Assembly (NCBI RefSeq): GCF_016811235.1
Contig: NZ_JAFBID010000044.1
Location: 1-48,361, forward strand
Source of the DNA: Microvirga arabica
Lineage (GTDB): Bacteria > Pseudomonadota > Alphaproteobacteria > Rhizobiales > Beijerinckiaceae
Length of the DNA stretch: 48,361 nucleotides
Reading direction: 5' to 3'
Below, piece after piece: positions 1 through 7,723 of the stretch (position 1 is its first letter; each line of letters opens with the position of its first letter). The notes beneath the pieces are model-generated. The model worked only from the letters and a program-made list of their open reading frames with translations. It made no database searches and was not told the origin of the DNA. The position numbers and the translations under genes are program-made.

Positions 1-82
1 CGGCGCCATCAGCAGCGGGCGCGCGAATGCCACTGGCGCAAACGCACCCGACGCCGACGCAAGGCCCGGCTGTAGTACTAGA

Positions 83-123
83 GCATTTTCGGCGAAGTGG
101 CTCCGGTTCGCCGCCAAAAATGC
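83..123. repeat. Imperfect palindromic intergenic repeat
   Basis: The left arm (83-96, GCATTTTCGGCGAA) is matched by an inverted right arm (107-123, TTCGCCGCCAAAAATGC) around a GTGGCTCCGG centre. The form resembles short palindromes of the 'GAGCATTTT...CCGGTTCG' type that I recall as dispersed in Hyphomicrobiales genomes. It lies 50 bases past the stop of the minus-strand two-component gene. It has no terminal T-run on either strand, so I call it a dispersed repeat rather than a terminator. In bases 1-82 I see nothing that supports a gene. Confidence 0.55.
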
Positions 124-173
124 GGCAAACCAAAGAAGAGAGATGATTCCACGCAAGTGGAAACAGCTCTCGA

Positions 174-1688
174 TCAGCGGGCTCGCTTCGAGGCACGCGG
201 GAAGAGCGGGATCACCTTGCTGTCGCGCAGCGGGTTCAGGTGCCGCTGGATCGCCGCGTGCAGGTCGCGGCTGACGATGGGCTTCTGCAGCAGCGGGAAT
301 TCGCTCTCCTCGCCGGCTGCTCCGGGATTGCCCGTGATCAGCAGAACGGGCAGAGCCGGCGCGATCTGCCGGATCTCACGGGCGAGCATGACGCCGTTCA
401 TCGTGCCCGGCATCGCGATATCCGCCAGCACCAGCGCGGGCCTGCGGGCGTTCAGGGACCTCATCGCCTGCGCGGCATCGGTGGCGATGCTGGTCACGTA
501 TCCGAACTCCTCCAGGCTCGACTGGAGAGCGAGCGCCACTTCGAGTTCGTCGTCCACCACGAGAACCTCGGTGTGGGTGGGCACCGGCTCCTCGGGGGCT
601 TCGTCCTCGCTCGGCAGGCCCTGCGGCAGCAGGGTCGCGGAATCGGCTCGTGGCAGATAGAGGACGATCGCGGTGCCGTTTTCGTCCCGGCGCACCTCCG
701 AGGCGCCGCCAAGGCCCTCCAGGAAGTGCAGGCTCTGCCGAAGGGACAGCCAGGACGAAAGATCGAGGTTGCGCAGGACGAAGGCCTGCTCAAGATCCGC
801 CTCCGGGGCGTGGCGCCCGTCATCGGGCCCTGTGCTGCGGATCGTCAGCTGCACGAAATCGCCCTCGCGCGTCAGGTCCGGCAGCGCCCCCTTCTCGACC
901 GTCACGTTGCAGGCATCGAGCGTGATGGTACCGCCCTGAGGCAGGGCATCCCGCACATGCCCGCTGAGCATCACGATCGCCGTCTGGATGTCGTCCGGAT
1001 CGGCTTCCACGGACCAGAGATCGTCCGCCAGGAACAGCCGCATGTCGACGGTGTCGCGCAGCAGGGATCGGCTCATCAGGTCGGCCACCGAGCTCACCTG
1101 CTCGGCGATGTTCACATACTGGACCTTGGCCTCGCCCTGGCGGGCAAAGGCCGTCGAGCGGGCGATGAGCTTGGCGGCCTGGTCGGCGGCCACGAGGGCC
1201 GACAGCAGCTTGCGCTGCAGGATCGGCTGATCCTTCAGCTGGCGGGCCGCAGCGTCGATATTGGCGCTGATGACCATGAGGCGGTTGTTGAGGTCATGGG
1301 TGATGCCGTCACGCAGCCGGTCGACGGCTTCTGCCTTCTGGAGGCGGCGCAAGGCCTCGTCCTCATCCGATGCGGAGCTCGTGTCGGGAAATGCATCCTC
1401 GACGAATGCGAACGGAACGGAAGGCTCTTCCATCGGGCCGGCCGTGACATCCTCGAAAACGGCGAACTCATCGGCTGCGTCCCCATGCTTGTCCCGGAGA
1501 GCCTCCCGGATCTGCCGCCCGATCAGCAGGGGGGCACCAGCCGCCAGCAGCAGGAAGAACCCGGCCGCTGCCGCGATCAGCGTGGATTCCCTGAAGAAGG
1601 CAGCGCCGGCCAGCGCGAAACCCGACAGGATCAGGGCGCAGGACAGGGCCAGCAGAGTCAGCTTCAACAGGGCAGGCAGCACAGGCAC
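174..1688 (-). CDS. Membrane-anchored hybrid two-component protein with degenerate kinase ATPase domain and C-terminal receiver
   Basis: The 504-residue protein has two hydrophobic segments (about 5-31 and 36-55), an acidic linker, a dimerisation/phosphoacceptor helix with H-box GITHDLNNR (His131), an ATPase-like region (about 225-347) and a receiver domain (about 374-484). The receiver keeps the acidic pair (Asp379/380), the phosphoacceptor Asp423, Thr452 and Lys469, so it looks functional. The ATPase region is not normal. The N-box reads LSGHVRDALP with His244 where the Mg-binding Asn is expected, the G1 box DxGxG is replaced by STGPDDG, the F-box is lost, and no GxGLGL G2 box precedes the last beta strand (IVLYLP). 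By family knowledge it should sense or relay at the inner membrane. I infer that it cannot autophosphorylate and may act as a phosphotransfer or phosphatase scaffold. No cognate partner is adjacent. Confidence 0.8.
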   Translation of the reverse strand: MPVLPALLKLTLLALSCALILSGFALAGAAFFRESTLIAAAAGFFLLLAAGAPLLIGRQIREALRDKHGDAADEFAVFEDVTAGPMEEPSVPFAFVEDAFPDTSSASDEDEALRRLQKAEAVDRLRDGITHDLNNRLMVISANIDAAARQLKDQPILQRKLLSALVAADQAAKLIARSTAFARQGEAKVQYVNIAEQVSSVADLMSRSLLRDTVDMRLFLADDLWSVEADPDDIQTAIVMLSGHVRDALPQGGTITLDACNVTVEKGALPDLTREGDFVQLTIRSTGPDDGRHAPEADLEQAFVLRNLDLSSWLSLRQSLHFLEGLGGASEVRRDENGTAIVLYLPRADSATLLPQGLPSEDEAPEEPVPTHTEVLVVDDELEVALALQSSLEEFGYVTSIATDAAQAMRSLNARRPALVLADIAMPGTMNGVMLAREIRQIAPALPVLLITGNPGAAGEESEFPLLQKPIVSRDLHAAIQRHLNPLRDSKVIPLFPRASKRAR

Positions 1689-1823
1689 TCAAGCTTCCCG
1701 AAAATATGGATTGACCCGGCGCCGCTCAGACGCCACTTCCAACCGCTATCTTGTGTAGCACGAACCGAGGGCAAGCGCGGCTGCCTCGCGATAAAGTGTT
1801 ACTGTCCGACAAAGGAGATGATT

Positions 1824-4079
1824 GTGCGGCTTTCTGATGTCCAAGGACTGGCCAAGCTGGCGCTCGCGGTGGTTTTGACGACCTCTCTCGCCCCACAGGC
1901 CAAAGCGCAGGAGACCGCCGAGCAGTCCATCGAGCGCCGCGTCAACGAGCTTCTCAGGCAGATGACCCTGGAGGAGAAGGTCGGCCAGCTGAACCTCGTC
2001 TCGCACGGTCCGCCCCTGCGCTGGGAGGATATTTCCGAGGGCAAGGCCGGCGCCCTGCTCAACTTCAACAGCGCCCAGGACGTCGCCCGCGCCCAGGCGC
2101 TTGCGCGCCAGAGCCGCCTCAAGATCCCGCCGCTCTTCGGCCTCGACGTGCTGCACGGCTTCCGCACCCAGTTCCCGCTTCCGCTAGGGGAAGCCGCGGC
2201 CTTCAGCCCGCGCATCTCGCGCATGGCGTCCGAATGGGGCGCGAGGGAAGCGGCCTATGTGGGCGTGAACTGGACCTTCGCCCCCATGGCCGATCTCTCC
2301 CGCGACAGCCGCTGGGGCCGCATCGTCGAAGGATTCGGAGAAGATCCGTATCTCGGCTCCGTGCTGACGGCTGCCCGCGTGGAAGGCTTCCGAAACGGAG
2401 GCCTTGCCGCCTCCACGAAGCATTTCGCCGGTTATGGCGCGCCGCAGGGCGGGCGCGACTACGACACCACCTACATCCCGCGCGCGGAGATGTACGACAC
2501 CTATCTGCCGCCGTTCCGGGCTGCCGTGGAGGCGGGCTCGGCGAGCTTCATGGCGGCCTTCAACGCGCTGAACGGCGAGCCCTCGACGGCCAATCCCTGG
2601 CTGCTGACGGACGTGCTGCGCCGGCAATGGGGCTTTGACGGCTTCGTCACGTCCGACTGGGTCGGCATCGGCGAGCTGATCAACCACGGCATCGCGTCCG
2701 ACGGCGCGGAGGCCGCCCGCAAGGCGATCCTCGCCGGCGTCGACATGGACATGATGGGGCTGCTCTACATCAAGCACCTGCCCGACGAGGTGCGCGCCGG
2801 GCGCGTGCCGGAGAGCGTCATCGACGAGTCGGTGCGCCGGGTGCTGCGCACCAAGTTCCGCATGGGCCTGTTCGACCGTCCGGATATCGATCCGTCCCGC
2901 TCCGACTCAGCCTTCCCGAATGCGGAGTCACGCCAGGCGGCGCGCGAGGTCGCGCGCGAAACCTTCGTGCTGTTGCAGAACCGCGGCAGCGTGCTTCCGG
3001 TGCCGACGAGCGCCCGTTCCATCGCGGTGATCGGCCCGCTGGCCGATGCGCCGCACGACCAGATGGGGCCGCATGCCGCCCGCGGGCACAAGGAGGACAG
3101 CGTCACGATCCTGGAAGGCATCCGCCGCCGGGCGCAGGGCACCGGCATCACGGTTCGCCATGCTCCCGCATGCGACCTGTTCTGCCGCGACACCAGCGGG
3201 CTCCAGGCCGCTCTCGATGCCGCAAGACAATCGGATTTCGTGATTGCGGTCTTCGGCGAGCCGCAGGAGCTCTCCGGCGAGGCAGCCTCCCGTGCTCACA
3301 TGGAACTCAACGGAAAGCAGATCGAGGTACTGGAAGAGCTTGCGAAAACAGGCAAGCCAGTTGCGCTGGTGCTCCTAGGAGGGCGCCCGCAGGTTCTGGG
3401 ACCGGTGGCCGAGCGCATCCCGGCGATCCTCATGGCCTGGTATCCGGGCACCGAAGCCGGGCCTGCGGTTGCCGACGTGCTGTTCGGCGACGTGAGCCCG
3501 AGCGGCAAGCTCCCTCTCACCTGGCCCCGCGCCACCGGGCAGCTGCCGCTCTACTACAACCGCCTGCCCACCGGGCGGCCGACGCTTGAGAACAACCGCT
3601 TCACCCTGCAATACATCGACGAGAAGATCGCGCCGCTCTACCCGTTCGGCTGGGGCCTGAGCTACACGCAGTTTTCCTACTCGGATGCAGCGATGACGCA
3701 AAAGCAGCTCGACCAGGGCGGGGGGCTGGAAGTTGCGGTGAACGTGAAGAACACGGGCGCGCGGGAAGGCCAGGAGGTCGTGCAGCTCTACACCCGCGAC
3801 CCGGTGGCAAGCCGCAGCCGCCCCTTGCGCGAGCTGAAAGCCTTCGAGAAGATTGCGCTCAATCCCGGCGAGACGAAGCGCGTGACCTTGCGCGTGCCCG
3901 TGGAGTCGCTCGGCTTCCACCTCGATAACGGCACCTATCTGGTCGAGGCCGGCACCATCGAGGCCTTCGTGGGCGGCTCCTCGCTCGCCGAAAGGGTCGG
4001 AGAGGCCGAGATCGTGAAGACCTTCCGCCTGCCGCCCATGGAGCGGCGCGCCTCCGCGTCGACCAGCGTCGCGCAGTAA
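1824..4079 (+). CDS. bglX: Secreted GH3 beta-glucosidase (BglX-like)
   Basis: This glycoside hydrolase family 3 enzyme is predicted to remove terminal beta-linked glucose or similar sugars from oligosaccharides in the periplasm. A Sec signal peptide ends at AKA (cleavage after about residue 28). The TIM-barrel domain carries the KHF substrate motif (about 199-201) and the nucleophile Asp278 in GFVTSDW. The second alpha/beta domain holds the probable acid/base Glu486 in SGEA, and a fibronectin-III-like domain closes the protein (about 645-735). At 751 aa it has the usual BglX length. I chose GTG 1824 because the Shine-Dalgarno AAAGGAG (1811-1817) lies 6 bases before it, whereas it directly abuts the alternative ATG at 1818. 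The reading frame stays open far upstream, antisense to the preceding gene, but that part has no protein-like content. A strong terminator follows. Confidence 0.93.
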   Translation: MRLSDVQGLAKLALAVVLTTSLAPQAKAQETAEQSIERRVNELLRQMTLEEKVGQLNLVSHGPPLRWEDISEGKAGALLNFNSAQDVARAQALARQSRLKIPPLFGLDVLHGFRTQFPLPLGEAAAFSPRISRMASEWGAREAAYVGVNWTFAPMADLSRDSRWGRIVEGFGEDPYLGSVLTAARVEGFRNGGLAASTKHFAGYGAPQGGRDYDTTYIPRAEMYDTYLPPFRAAVEAGSASFMAAFNALNGEPSTANPWLLTDVLRRQWGFDGFVTSDWVGIGELINHGIASDGAEAARKAILAGVDMDMMGLLYIKHLPDEVRAGRVPESVIDESVRRVLRTKFRMGLFDRPDIDPSRSDSAFPNAESRQAAREVARETFVLLQNRGSVLPVPTSARSIAVIGPLADAPHDQMGPHAARGHKEDSVTILEGIRRRAQGTGITVRHAPACDLFCRDTSGLQAALDAARQSDFVIAVFGEPQELSGEAASRAHMELNGKQIEVLEELAKTGKPVALVLLGGRPQVLGPVAERIPAILMAWYPGTEAGPAVADVLFGDVSPSGKLPLTWPRATGQLPLYYNRLPTGRPTLENNRFTLQYIDEKIAPLYPFGWGLSYTQFSYSDAAMTQKQLDQGGGLEVAVNVKNTGAREGQEVVQLYTRDPVASRSRPLRELKAFEKIALNPGETKRVTLRVPVESLGFHLDNGTYLVEAGTIEAFVGGSSLAERVGEAEIVKTFRLPPMERRASASTSVAQ

Positions 4080-4088
4080 CTGGAGACA

Positions 4089-4121
4089 AGGCTGCCCGAG
4101 CATCGCTCTCGGGCAGCCTTT
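4089..4121 (+). terminator. Rho-independent terminator after the GH3 gene
   Basis: A 12-bp perfect stem (AGGCTGCCCGAG / CTCGGGCAGCCT) with a 7-base loop ends in a short TTT, 9 bases after the stop codon. It should isolate the glycosidase gene from the next plus-strand gene. Confidence 0.8.
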
Positions 4122-4165
4122 CGACCCATTGGATCTCTTGGTCGATCAGCGCTACGCTCACGCCT

Positions 4166-4957
4166 ATGAGCGCTCAGTCGACCAAGCCGGAGCCCCGCGA
4201 TTTCACCATCCGTTCGATAAAGGCCGTCGTGGCTCATGAGCGGACCGAGGCGGCCGACACCCTGCTCGGGATGGCTCTCACCTTCGTGGCGGGCGCGATC
4301 AATGCCGGGGGCTTCCTGGCGGTCGGCCAGTACACCTCGCACATGTCGGGCATTCTCTCCGCCATGGCCGACCACACGGCGCTGGGCTTGTTCGCCCTGG
4401 CGGGGCTCGGGCTTGCGGCCTTCCTGCCCTTCATCGCGGGCGCCGCCTTCTCGGCCATGCTGATCAACTGGGGCCGCCGCCATCATCTCGGCAGCCGCTA
4501 TGCCATGCCGCTGATGCTGGAAGCTTGGCTTCTGCTCGGCTTCGGTCTCCTGGGGTGGTTCGCCCATCCTTCGCCGGCTTTCGTGACGCTCGCCGTGCCT
4601 CTCCTGTGCTTCATCATGGGTCTGCAGAACGCGACCGTCACCAAGATCTCCGGGGCCCGCATGCGCACCACCCACGTAACCGGGATCGTCACCGACATAG
4701 GGATCGAACTCGGCAAGCTCCTCTACTGGAACCGGAACCCGGACAATCCGGACCGGGTTCTCGCGGACCGACCGAAGCTGCGCCTGCTCGCCCTGCTGCT
4801 CGCCTCCTTCTTCATCGGCGGCGTGATCGGCGCCATCGGGTTCAGCCAAGCAGGATTCCTGTTCGCATTGCCCTTCGCGCTGCTGCTGTTGCTGCTCGCC
4901 GGGCCTCCCCTGGCCGAGGATGCCTCGTCCCTGGCCCGGCAACTGAGAAAGCACTGA
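4166..4957 (+). CDS. DUF1275 (YoaK-type) membrane protein
   Basis: This is a 263-residue polytopic inner-membrane protein with about six hydrophobic helices. Family features visible are an early GAINAGGFLAVGQYTSHMSG segment and the central LQNATVTKISGARMRTTHVTG motif, both typical of DUF1275/YoaK proteins. The molecular function of the family is not established. It stands alone between a terminator and the DUF1206 gene, in the same direction, 83 bases apart. No good Shine-Dalgarno precedes the ATG, but the N-terminus before the first helix is short and hydrophilic as in homologues, so the start is reasonable. Confidence 0.85.
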   Translation: MSAQSTKPEPRDFTIRSIKAVVAHERTEAADTLLGMALTFVAGAINAGGFLAVGQYTSHMSGILSAMADHTALGLFALAGLGLAAFLPFIAGAAFSAMLINWGRRHHLGSRYAMPLMLEAWLLLGFGLLGWFAHPSPAFVTLAVPLLCFIMGLQNATVTKISGARMRTTHVTGIVTDIGIELGKLLYWNRNPDNPDRVLADRPKLRLLALLLASFFIGGVIGAIGFSQAGFLFALPFALLLLLLAGPPLAEDASSLARQLRKH

Positions 4958-4987
4958 AACACTTGCACCGGGCGCTCCCCAGCGAAC

Positions 4988-5013
4988 GGAACATCGATGA
5001 AGGCTTGGCAGTT
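4988..5013 (+). promoter_or_regulatory. Possible EcfG-type general-stress promoter
   Basis: GGAAC (4988-4992) is followed after 17 bases by AGTT (5010-5013), close to the alphaproteobacterial EcfG consensus GGAAC-N16/17-CGTT. The predicted start of transcription is about 20 bases before the DUF1206 ATG, which leaves room for the GTGGAG Shine-Dalgarno. The -10 element has one mismatch. It could be chance. Confidence 0.35.
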
Positions 5014-5040
5014 CACTCATGACAGAGTGGAGCCGTCGCC

Positions 5041-5883
5041 ATGTCAAACCTCAGCCGCAACCCTGTCGAGACCCTGGCCCGGGCAGGCTATGGCGCAAGG
5101 GGCGTGGTCTATGGCCTCGTCGGCGCCCTTGCGCTTCTCGCTGCCATCGGGTCCGGAGGACAGACCGGCGGCAGCCGCTCCGCCCTGCAGACGCTTCTCT
5201 CCCAGCCCTTCGGCAAGGTCTGGCTCGTTTTGATCGCTATCGGCCTGTTCGGCTTCTGCGCCTGGCGGATCCTGGAGGCGCTCACGGATGCCGACAACCG
5301 CGGCTCGGACATGAAGGGCTTGGGTATCCGGGGGGCGCATCTGATCAGCGGCTTCATCTATGCGGGTTTGGCCCTCTTCGCTCTGAACCTTGCCCTCGGG
5401 CGTAGCCAGGGAGGCGGGGCTGAGGATCAGGGCGCCCGGGACTGGACAGCATGGCTCATGAGCCAGCCCTTCGGCCGGTGGCTGGTGGGCCTCGTCGGGC
5501 TCATCGTGATCGGCGTGGGCCTCGCCTTCATCGCGAAAGCCTGGCGCGGGCGGGTGGCGGACCGCCTCTCCCTGCCGGCCGACAAAAAGGATTGGATCTG
5601 CACCATCGGCCGCATGGGCTTTGCCGCCCGCGGCATCGTGTTCCTGATGATCGGCGGCTTTCTGGGCCTTGCGGCCTGGCACGCCTCCTCCTCCGAGGTG
5701 CGCGGCCTCGGCGGAGCCCTGGAGTCCCTGCAGCAGCAGCCCTACGGCTGGATCCTTCTCGCGCTGACGGCGCTCGGCCTCTTCGCCTTCGGCCTCTTCG
5801 GCCTCATCCAGGCCCGCTACCGCCATATCGACGCGCCGGATCTCGACGACGCCAAATCCGCCGTTGCGCGCGTCGGACGATAA
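5041..5883 (+). CDS. DUF1206 domain membrane protein
   Basis: This 280-aa membrane protein is built from three copies of a two-helix DUF1206 unit. Each starts with a (G)R-x-G-(Y/F)-x-A-R-G-(V/I) type segment (ARAGYGARGVVYG near residue 13, IRGAHLISGFIYAG near 97, GRMGFAARGIVFL near 190) and each is followed by a QPFG or QPYG turn and a second helix. The role of DUF1206 proteins is unknown. A GTGGAG ribosome site precedes the ATG. A possible EcfG promoter upstream would fit a stress-induced envelope function, but that is inference. The gene converges on tRNA-Arg, whose 3' end is 20 bases past the stop. Confidence 0.85.
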   Translation: MSNLSRNPVETLARAGYGARGVVYGLVGALALLAAIGSGGQTGGSRSALQTLLSQPFGKVWLVLIAIGLFGFCAWRILEALTDADNRGSDMKGLGIRGAHLISGFIYAGLALFALNLALGRSQGGGAEDQGARDWTAWLMSQPFGRWLVGLVGLIVIGVGLAFIAKAWRGRVADRLSLPADKKDWICTIGRMGFAARGIVFLMIGGFLGLAAWHASSSEVRGLGGALESLQQQPYGWILLALTALGLFAFGLFGLIQARYRHIDAPDLDDAKSAVARVGR

Positions 5884-5903
5884 GCAGGCTGTTGCGGAAA
5901 GTC

Positions 5904-5980
5904 TGGCGATCCCGGGAAGACTCGAACTTCCGACCTTCGGTTTAGGAAACCGCTGCTCTGTCCTGCTGAGCTACGGGACC
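5904..5980 (-). tRNA. tRNA-Arg (anticodon CCT)
   Basis: Read on the minus strand this folds as a full cloverleaf. The 7-bp acceptor stem GGTCCCG/CGGGATC contains one G-U pair. A D arm with AGCTCAG..GGACAGAGC is present, and the anticodon loop TTCCTAA gives anticodon CCT for AGG codons. The T arm contains GTTCGAGTC, and the CCA end is encoded (TGG at 5904-5906 on the plus strand). Confidence 0.95.
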
Positions 5981-6123
5981 GCTGACGTGACGGGATTTAG
6001 CACGGGTGGCAGGGGCATTCCAGTGGGTTGCGGATCGGGAAATCAGGATCCGGTGCTCTGCTGTGTGGCGTGAAGGAACTCCCTACGGCCAAGCCAGTTG
6101 GTGAAGGCAACTGGAGGTACATC

Positions 6124-6336
6124 ATGGCGCAGACGCTTCGCGATTTCCTGAAACAGGTCGAAAACCTTCCCCCCGACACCCTGCTCTGCGTCGCCGAGGT
6201 GGACGAGGCTTTCGCCGCCCATGTGGCGGAAATCGAGGTCATCGAGGATGCGAAGTCTCAGAACCGCAAAGCGGAAGGCATCGAGGCGGTGGAACTCGGG
6301 AACGGCAAAGAGCGGGTTGTGGTGATCCGCTGGTAG
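6124..6336 (+). CDS. Small hypothetical protein (70 aa)
   Basis: I do not recognise a named family. It is a soluble, acidic 70-residue protein with a helical N-terminus (LRDFLKQVENLPPDTLLCVAE), a central acidic helix and a beta-rich end with Arg/Trp (RVVVIRW). I chose ATG 6124 because the Shine-Dalgarno GGAGG (6113-6117) stands 6 bases before it. An in-frame ATG at 6028 would add 32 residues of low-quality sequence without a ribosome site. Codon use (strong G/C third positions) agrees with a real gene. It stands just past tRNA-Arg and before the pair of tiny hydrophilic proteins. Confidence 0.7.
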   Translation: MAQTLRDFLKQVENLPPDTLLCVAEVDEAFAAHVAEIEVIEDAKSQNRKAEGIEAVELGNGKERVVVIRW

Positions 6337-6421
6337 CCTGAAAGAAGCAGTTTTGCTGGCAAAAAACCCGCCGATCTTGGCCGCAACATTCTGCGGGCTC
6401 TTCGATTGACTTGCCATGGCG

Positions 6422-6448
6422 GCGGCATTCCGGGCCCCGGAATGCCGC
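6422..6448. repeat. 27-bp perfect inverted repeat upstream of small-protein pair
   Basis: GCGGCATTCCGGG and its exact reverse complement flank a single central C. It begins 62 and ends 36 bases before the ATG at 6484. It could be an operator, a transcript hairpin or a relic of a palindromic repeat. There is no T-run, so it is not a standard terminator. Confidence 0.6.
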
Positions 6449-6483
6449 TCCATCTTGCAATGAAAACCGGTCAGGATCTCACC

Positions 6484-6630
6484 ATGACGAAGAACATCCC
6501 AGGCTCCCGCACGAACCCTGAAGGCATTCCGCAGGAAGGCCATGGCGGCTCGAACACGCGCGGCACGCAACACCAGCAGGGCAAGGACGGCAACGGTGCC
6601 CAGAAGCGGCAGCAGGAGAAGAAGTCATGA
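6484..6630 (+). CDS. Small hydrophilic disordered protein (48 aa), first of a coupled pair
   Basis: The 48-residue protein has no hydrophobic core. It is rich in Gly, Gln, Asn, Lys and Thr, with stretches such as EGHGGSNTRGTQHQQGKDG, and is probably disordered. Its last codons overlap the ATG of the next small gene (ATGA at 6627-6630), so the two are probably translationally coupled. I do not recognise a family. The composition resembles small stress-associated hydrophilic proteins of Alphaproteobacteria, but that is a loose analogy. The start ATG 6484 gives the compact reading and has a weak AGGAT about 10 bases upstream. An ATG at 6406 would put the palindrome inside the gene. Confidence 0.55.
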   Translation: MTKNIPGSRTNPEGIPQEGHGGSNTRGTQHQQGKDGNGAQKRQQEKKS

Positions 6631-6842
6631 GCAGCACCGGCAACCGCAGCAATCCGAACCAGACGCGCATCGCAGGCCATCAGGAGCACGACGAGCCGAA
6701 CGTCAACGCGAGCGGCAAGCCCGAGATCGGCCAGCAGGGCGGCGCAACCCATCAGGAAAGCCGCGATCACAACAAGCACAACAACGCGGGGCAGAGCGGG
6801 CACAAGCCGCAGCAGCACAGCCCAGCGCAGGAAAAGCACTGA
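6627..6842 (+). CDS. Small hydrophilic disordered protein (71 aa), second of a coupled pair
   Basis: This 71-residue protein is rich in Asn, Gln, His, Gly and Ser and has almost no hydrophobic residues, so it is probably disordered. Short echoes of its partner occur (GN/Q-rich turns, PNQT, QQGGATHQESRDHNKHNNAGQ). Its ATG overlaps the stop of the preceding gene by four bases (ATGA), and GGAGAAG about 8 bases upstream (inside the first gene) is a good ribosome site. It has nine His residues, which could bind metal, but no ordered motif shows this. Function is unknown. Confidence 0.6.
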   Translation: MSSTGNRSNPNQTRIAGHQEHDEPNVNASGKPEIGQQGGATHQESRDHNKHNNAGQSGHKPQQHSPAQEKH

Positions 6843-6884
6843 TCCGGACATCCTAAGCGTAGCCGTTTCATCCTGAAAGGATAT

Positions 6885-6906
6885 GATCCCGTCCCATGAC
6901 GGGATC
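6885..6906 (+). promoter_or_regulatory. Hairpin enclosing a start codon
   Basis: GATCCCGT (6885-6892) pairs perfectly with ACGGGATC (6899-6906), leaving the loop CCCATG, which contains the ATG (6896-6898) of the nuclease-fold gene. The ribosome site AAAGG (6876-6880) lies outside the stem. An mRNA hairpin here could limit initiation. A chance palindrome remains possible. Confidence 0.4.
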
Positions 6907-7717
6907 AACCCTGCGGATGCTGCTGGCCCTGTGCCTCGGACCGGCCCTGGACGGCGGGGTCTGGGAGGCCTTCGCGCAGACGCGGCCTAACCAGCGGCCT
7001 GCCTCGTGCATGGGCGAGACCCGGCCCGACCGTCTGCAGGGGCTCTCGCCGGAGGGCGACCTTGTCCTGGCATCGGGGCAACAGGCCCGCCTGTCGGGCA
7101 TCCGTCTTCCCGACGCTTCGCCCCATCGCGAAAACGCGCTGTCCTGGCTGGGAGCGCGAATCGGCCAATCGGCTCTCATCCAGGGATCTGACAGCCGCGA
7201 CCGCTGGAACCGGGTTTCCGTGCGCATCCGCTCGGCCGGGGAGGCCCCGGCGCTCGACTGGGCCCATGGATTGGTCGAGGCCGGCCTCGCACTGGTCGAT
7301 GCGGGACTGGACGGGGTCTTCTGCCAGCCCGAGTTCCTCGCCCTCGAGGCCACAGCCCGCGAACGCCGCCTTGGTGTTTGGGCCGATGAACGCTATAAGC
7401 CTCTCGATGCAAATCAATCCGAGCGCCTGCGCGAGCGGATCGGCAGCTTCGTGCTGGTCGAAGGCCGCGTCAGGAGCATCGGCGAGCGCAAGCAGCGCAC
7501 CTATTTGAACTTCGGGGGGCTCTGGGCAGAAGACTTCACGATCATCGTCCCCAGGACAACGTGGAAGCAGATGCTGGATCGCGGTGTGGGCGCCGAGGCG
7601 CTCAAGGGCCGGCAGATCCGGGCCCGAGGCATTTTGCAGCCTTGGCAAGGCACCGCTTTTTCGATTGTCATACCGGACATGATCGAACGTCTCGAAGGCG
7701 ATCGTCTGCCACGATGA
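6896..7717 (+). CDS. Secreted staphylococcal-nuclease-fold (thermonuclease family) protein
   Basis: The 273-aa protein has a signal peptide (hydrophobic region 6-19, cleavage probably near AFAQ at 28) and an SNase-like OB fold (about 45-165). The C-terminal beta-rich domain (about 180-265) begins IGSFVLVEGRVRSIGERK and contains YLNFGGLWAEDFTIIVP, often seen behind SNase domains in Alphaproteobacteria. Against staphylococcal nuclease, both catalytic Arg equivalents seem present (ARLSGI and DRWNRV), but the calcium ligand Asp40 is Arg and Glu43 is Asp in the RLPD segment. Nuclease activity is therefore doubtful. The start codon sits in a hairpin loop. The alternative ATG at 6917 would shorten the signal peptide. 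The M48 gene follows after 6 bases, so both are probably one operon. Confidence 0.8.
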   Translation: MTGSTLRMLLALCLGPALDGGVWEAFAQTRPNQRPASCMGETRPDRLQGLSPEGDLVLASGQQARLSGIRLPDASPHRENALSWLGARIGQSALIQGSDSRDRWNRVSVRIRSAGEAPALDWAHGLVEAGLALVDAGLDGVFCQPEFLALEATARERRLGVWADERYKPLDANQSERLRERIGSFVLVEGRVRSIGERKQRTYLNFGGLWAEDFTIIVPRTTWKQMLDRGVGAEALKGRQIRARGILQPWQGTAFSIVIPDMIERLEGDRLPR

Positions 7718-7723
7718 ACGAGC

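Noticed and set aside
240..1817. Open frame upstream of and in phase with the GH3 gene that would give a protein of 1279 aa
   Set aside because: It runs antisense to the two-component gene, has the composition of a reverse-frame shadow, and a good ribosome site and signal peptide mark the true start near 1824.
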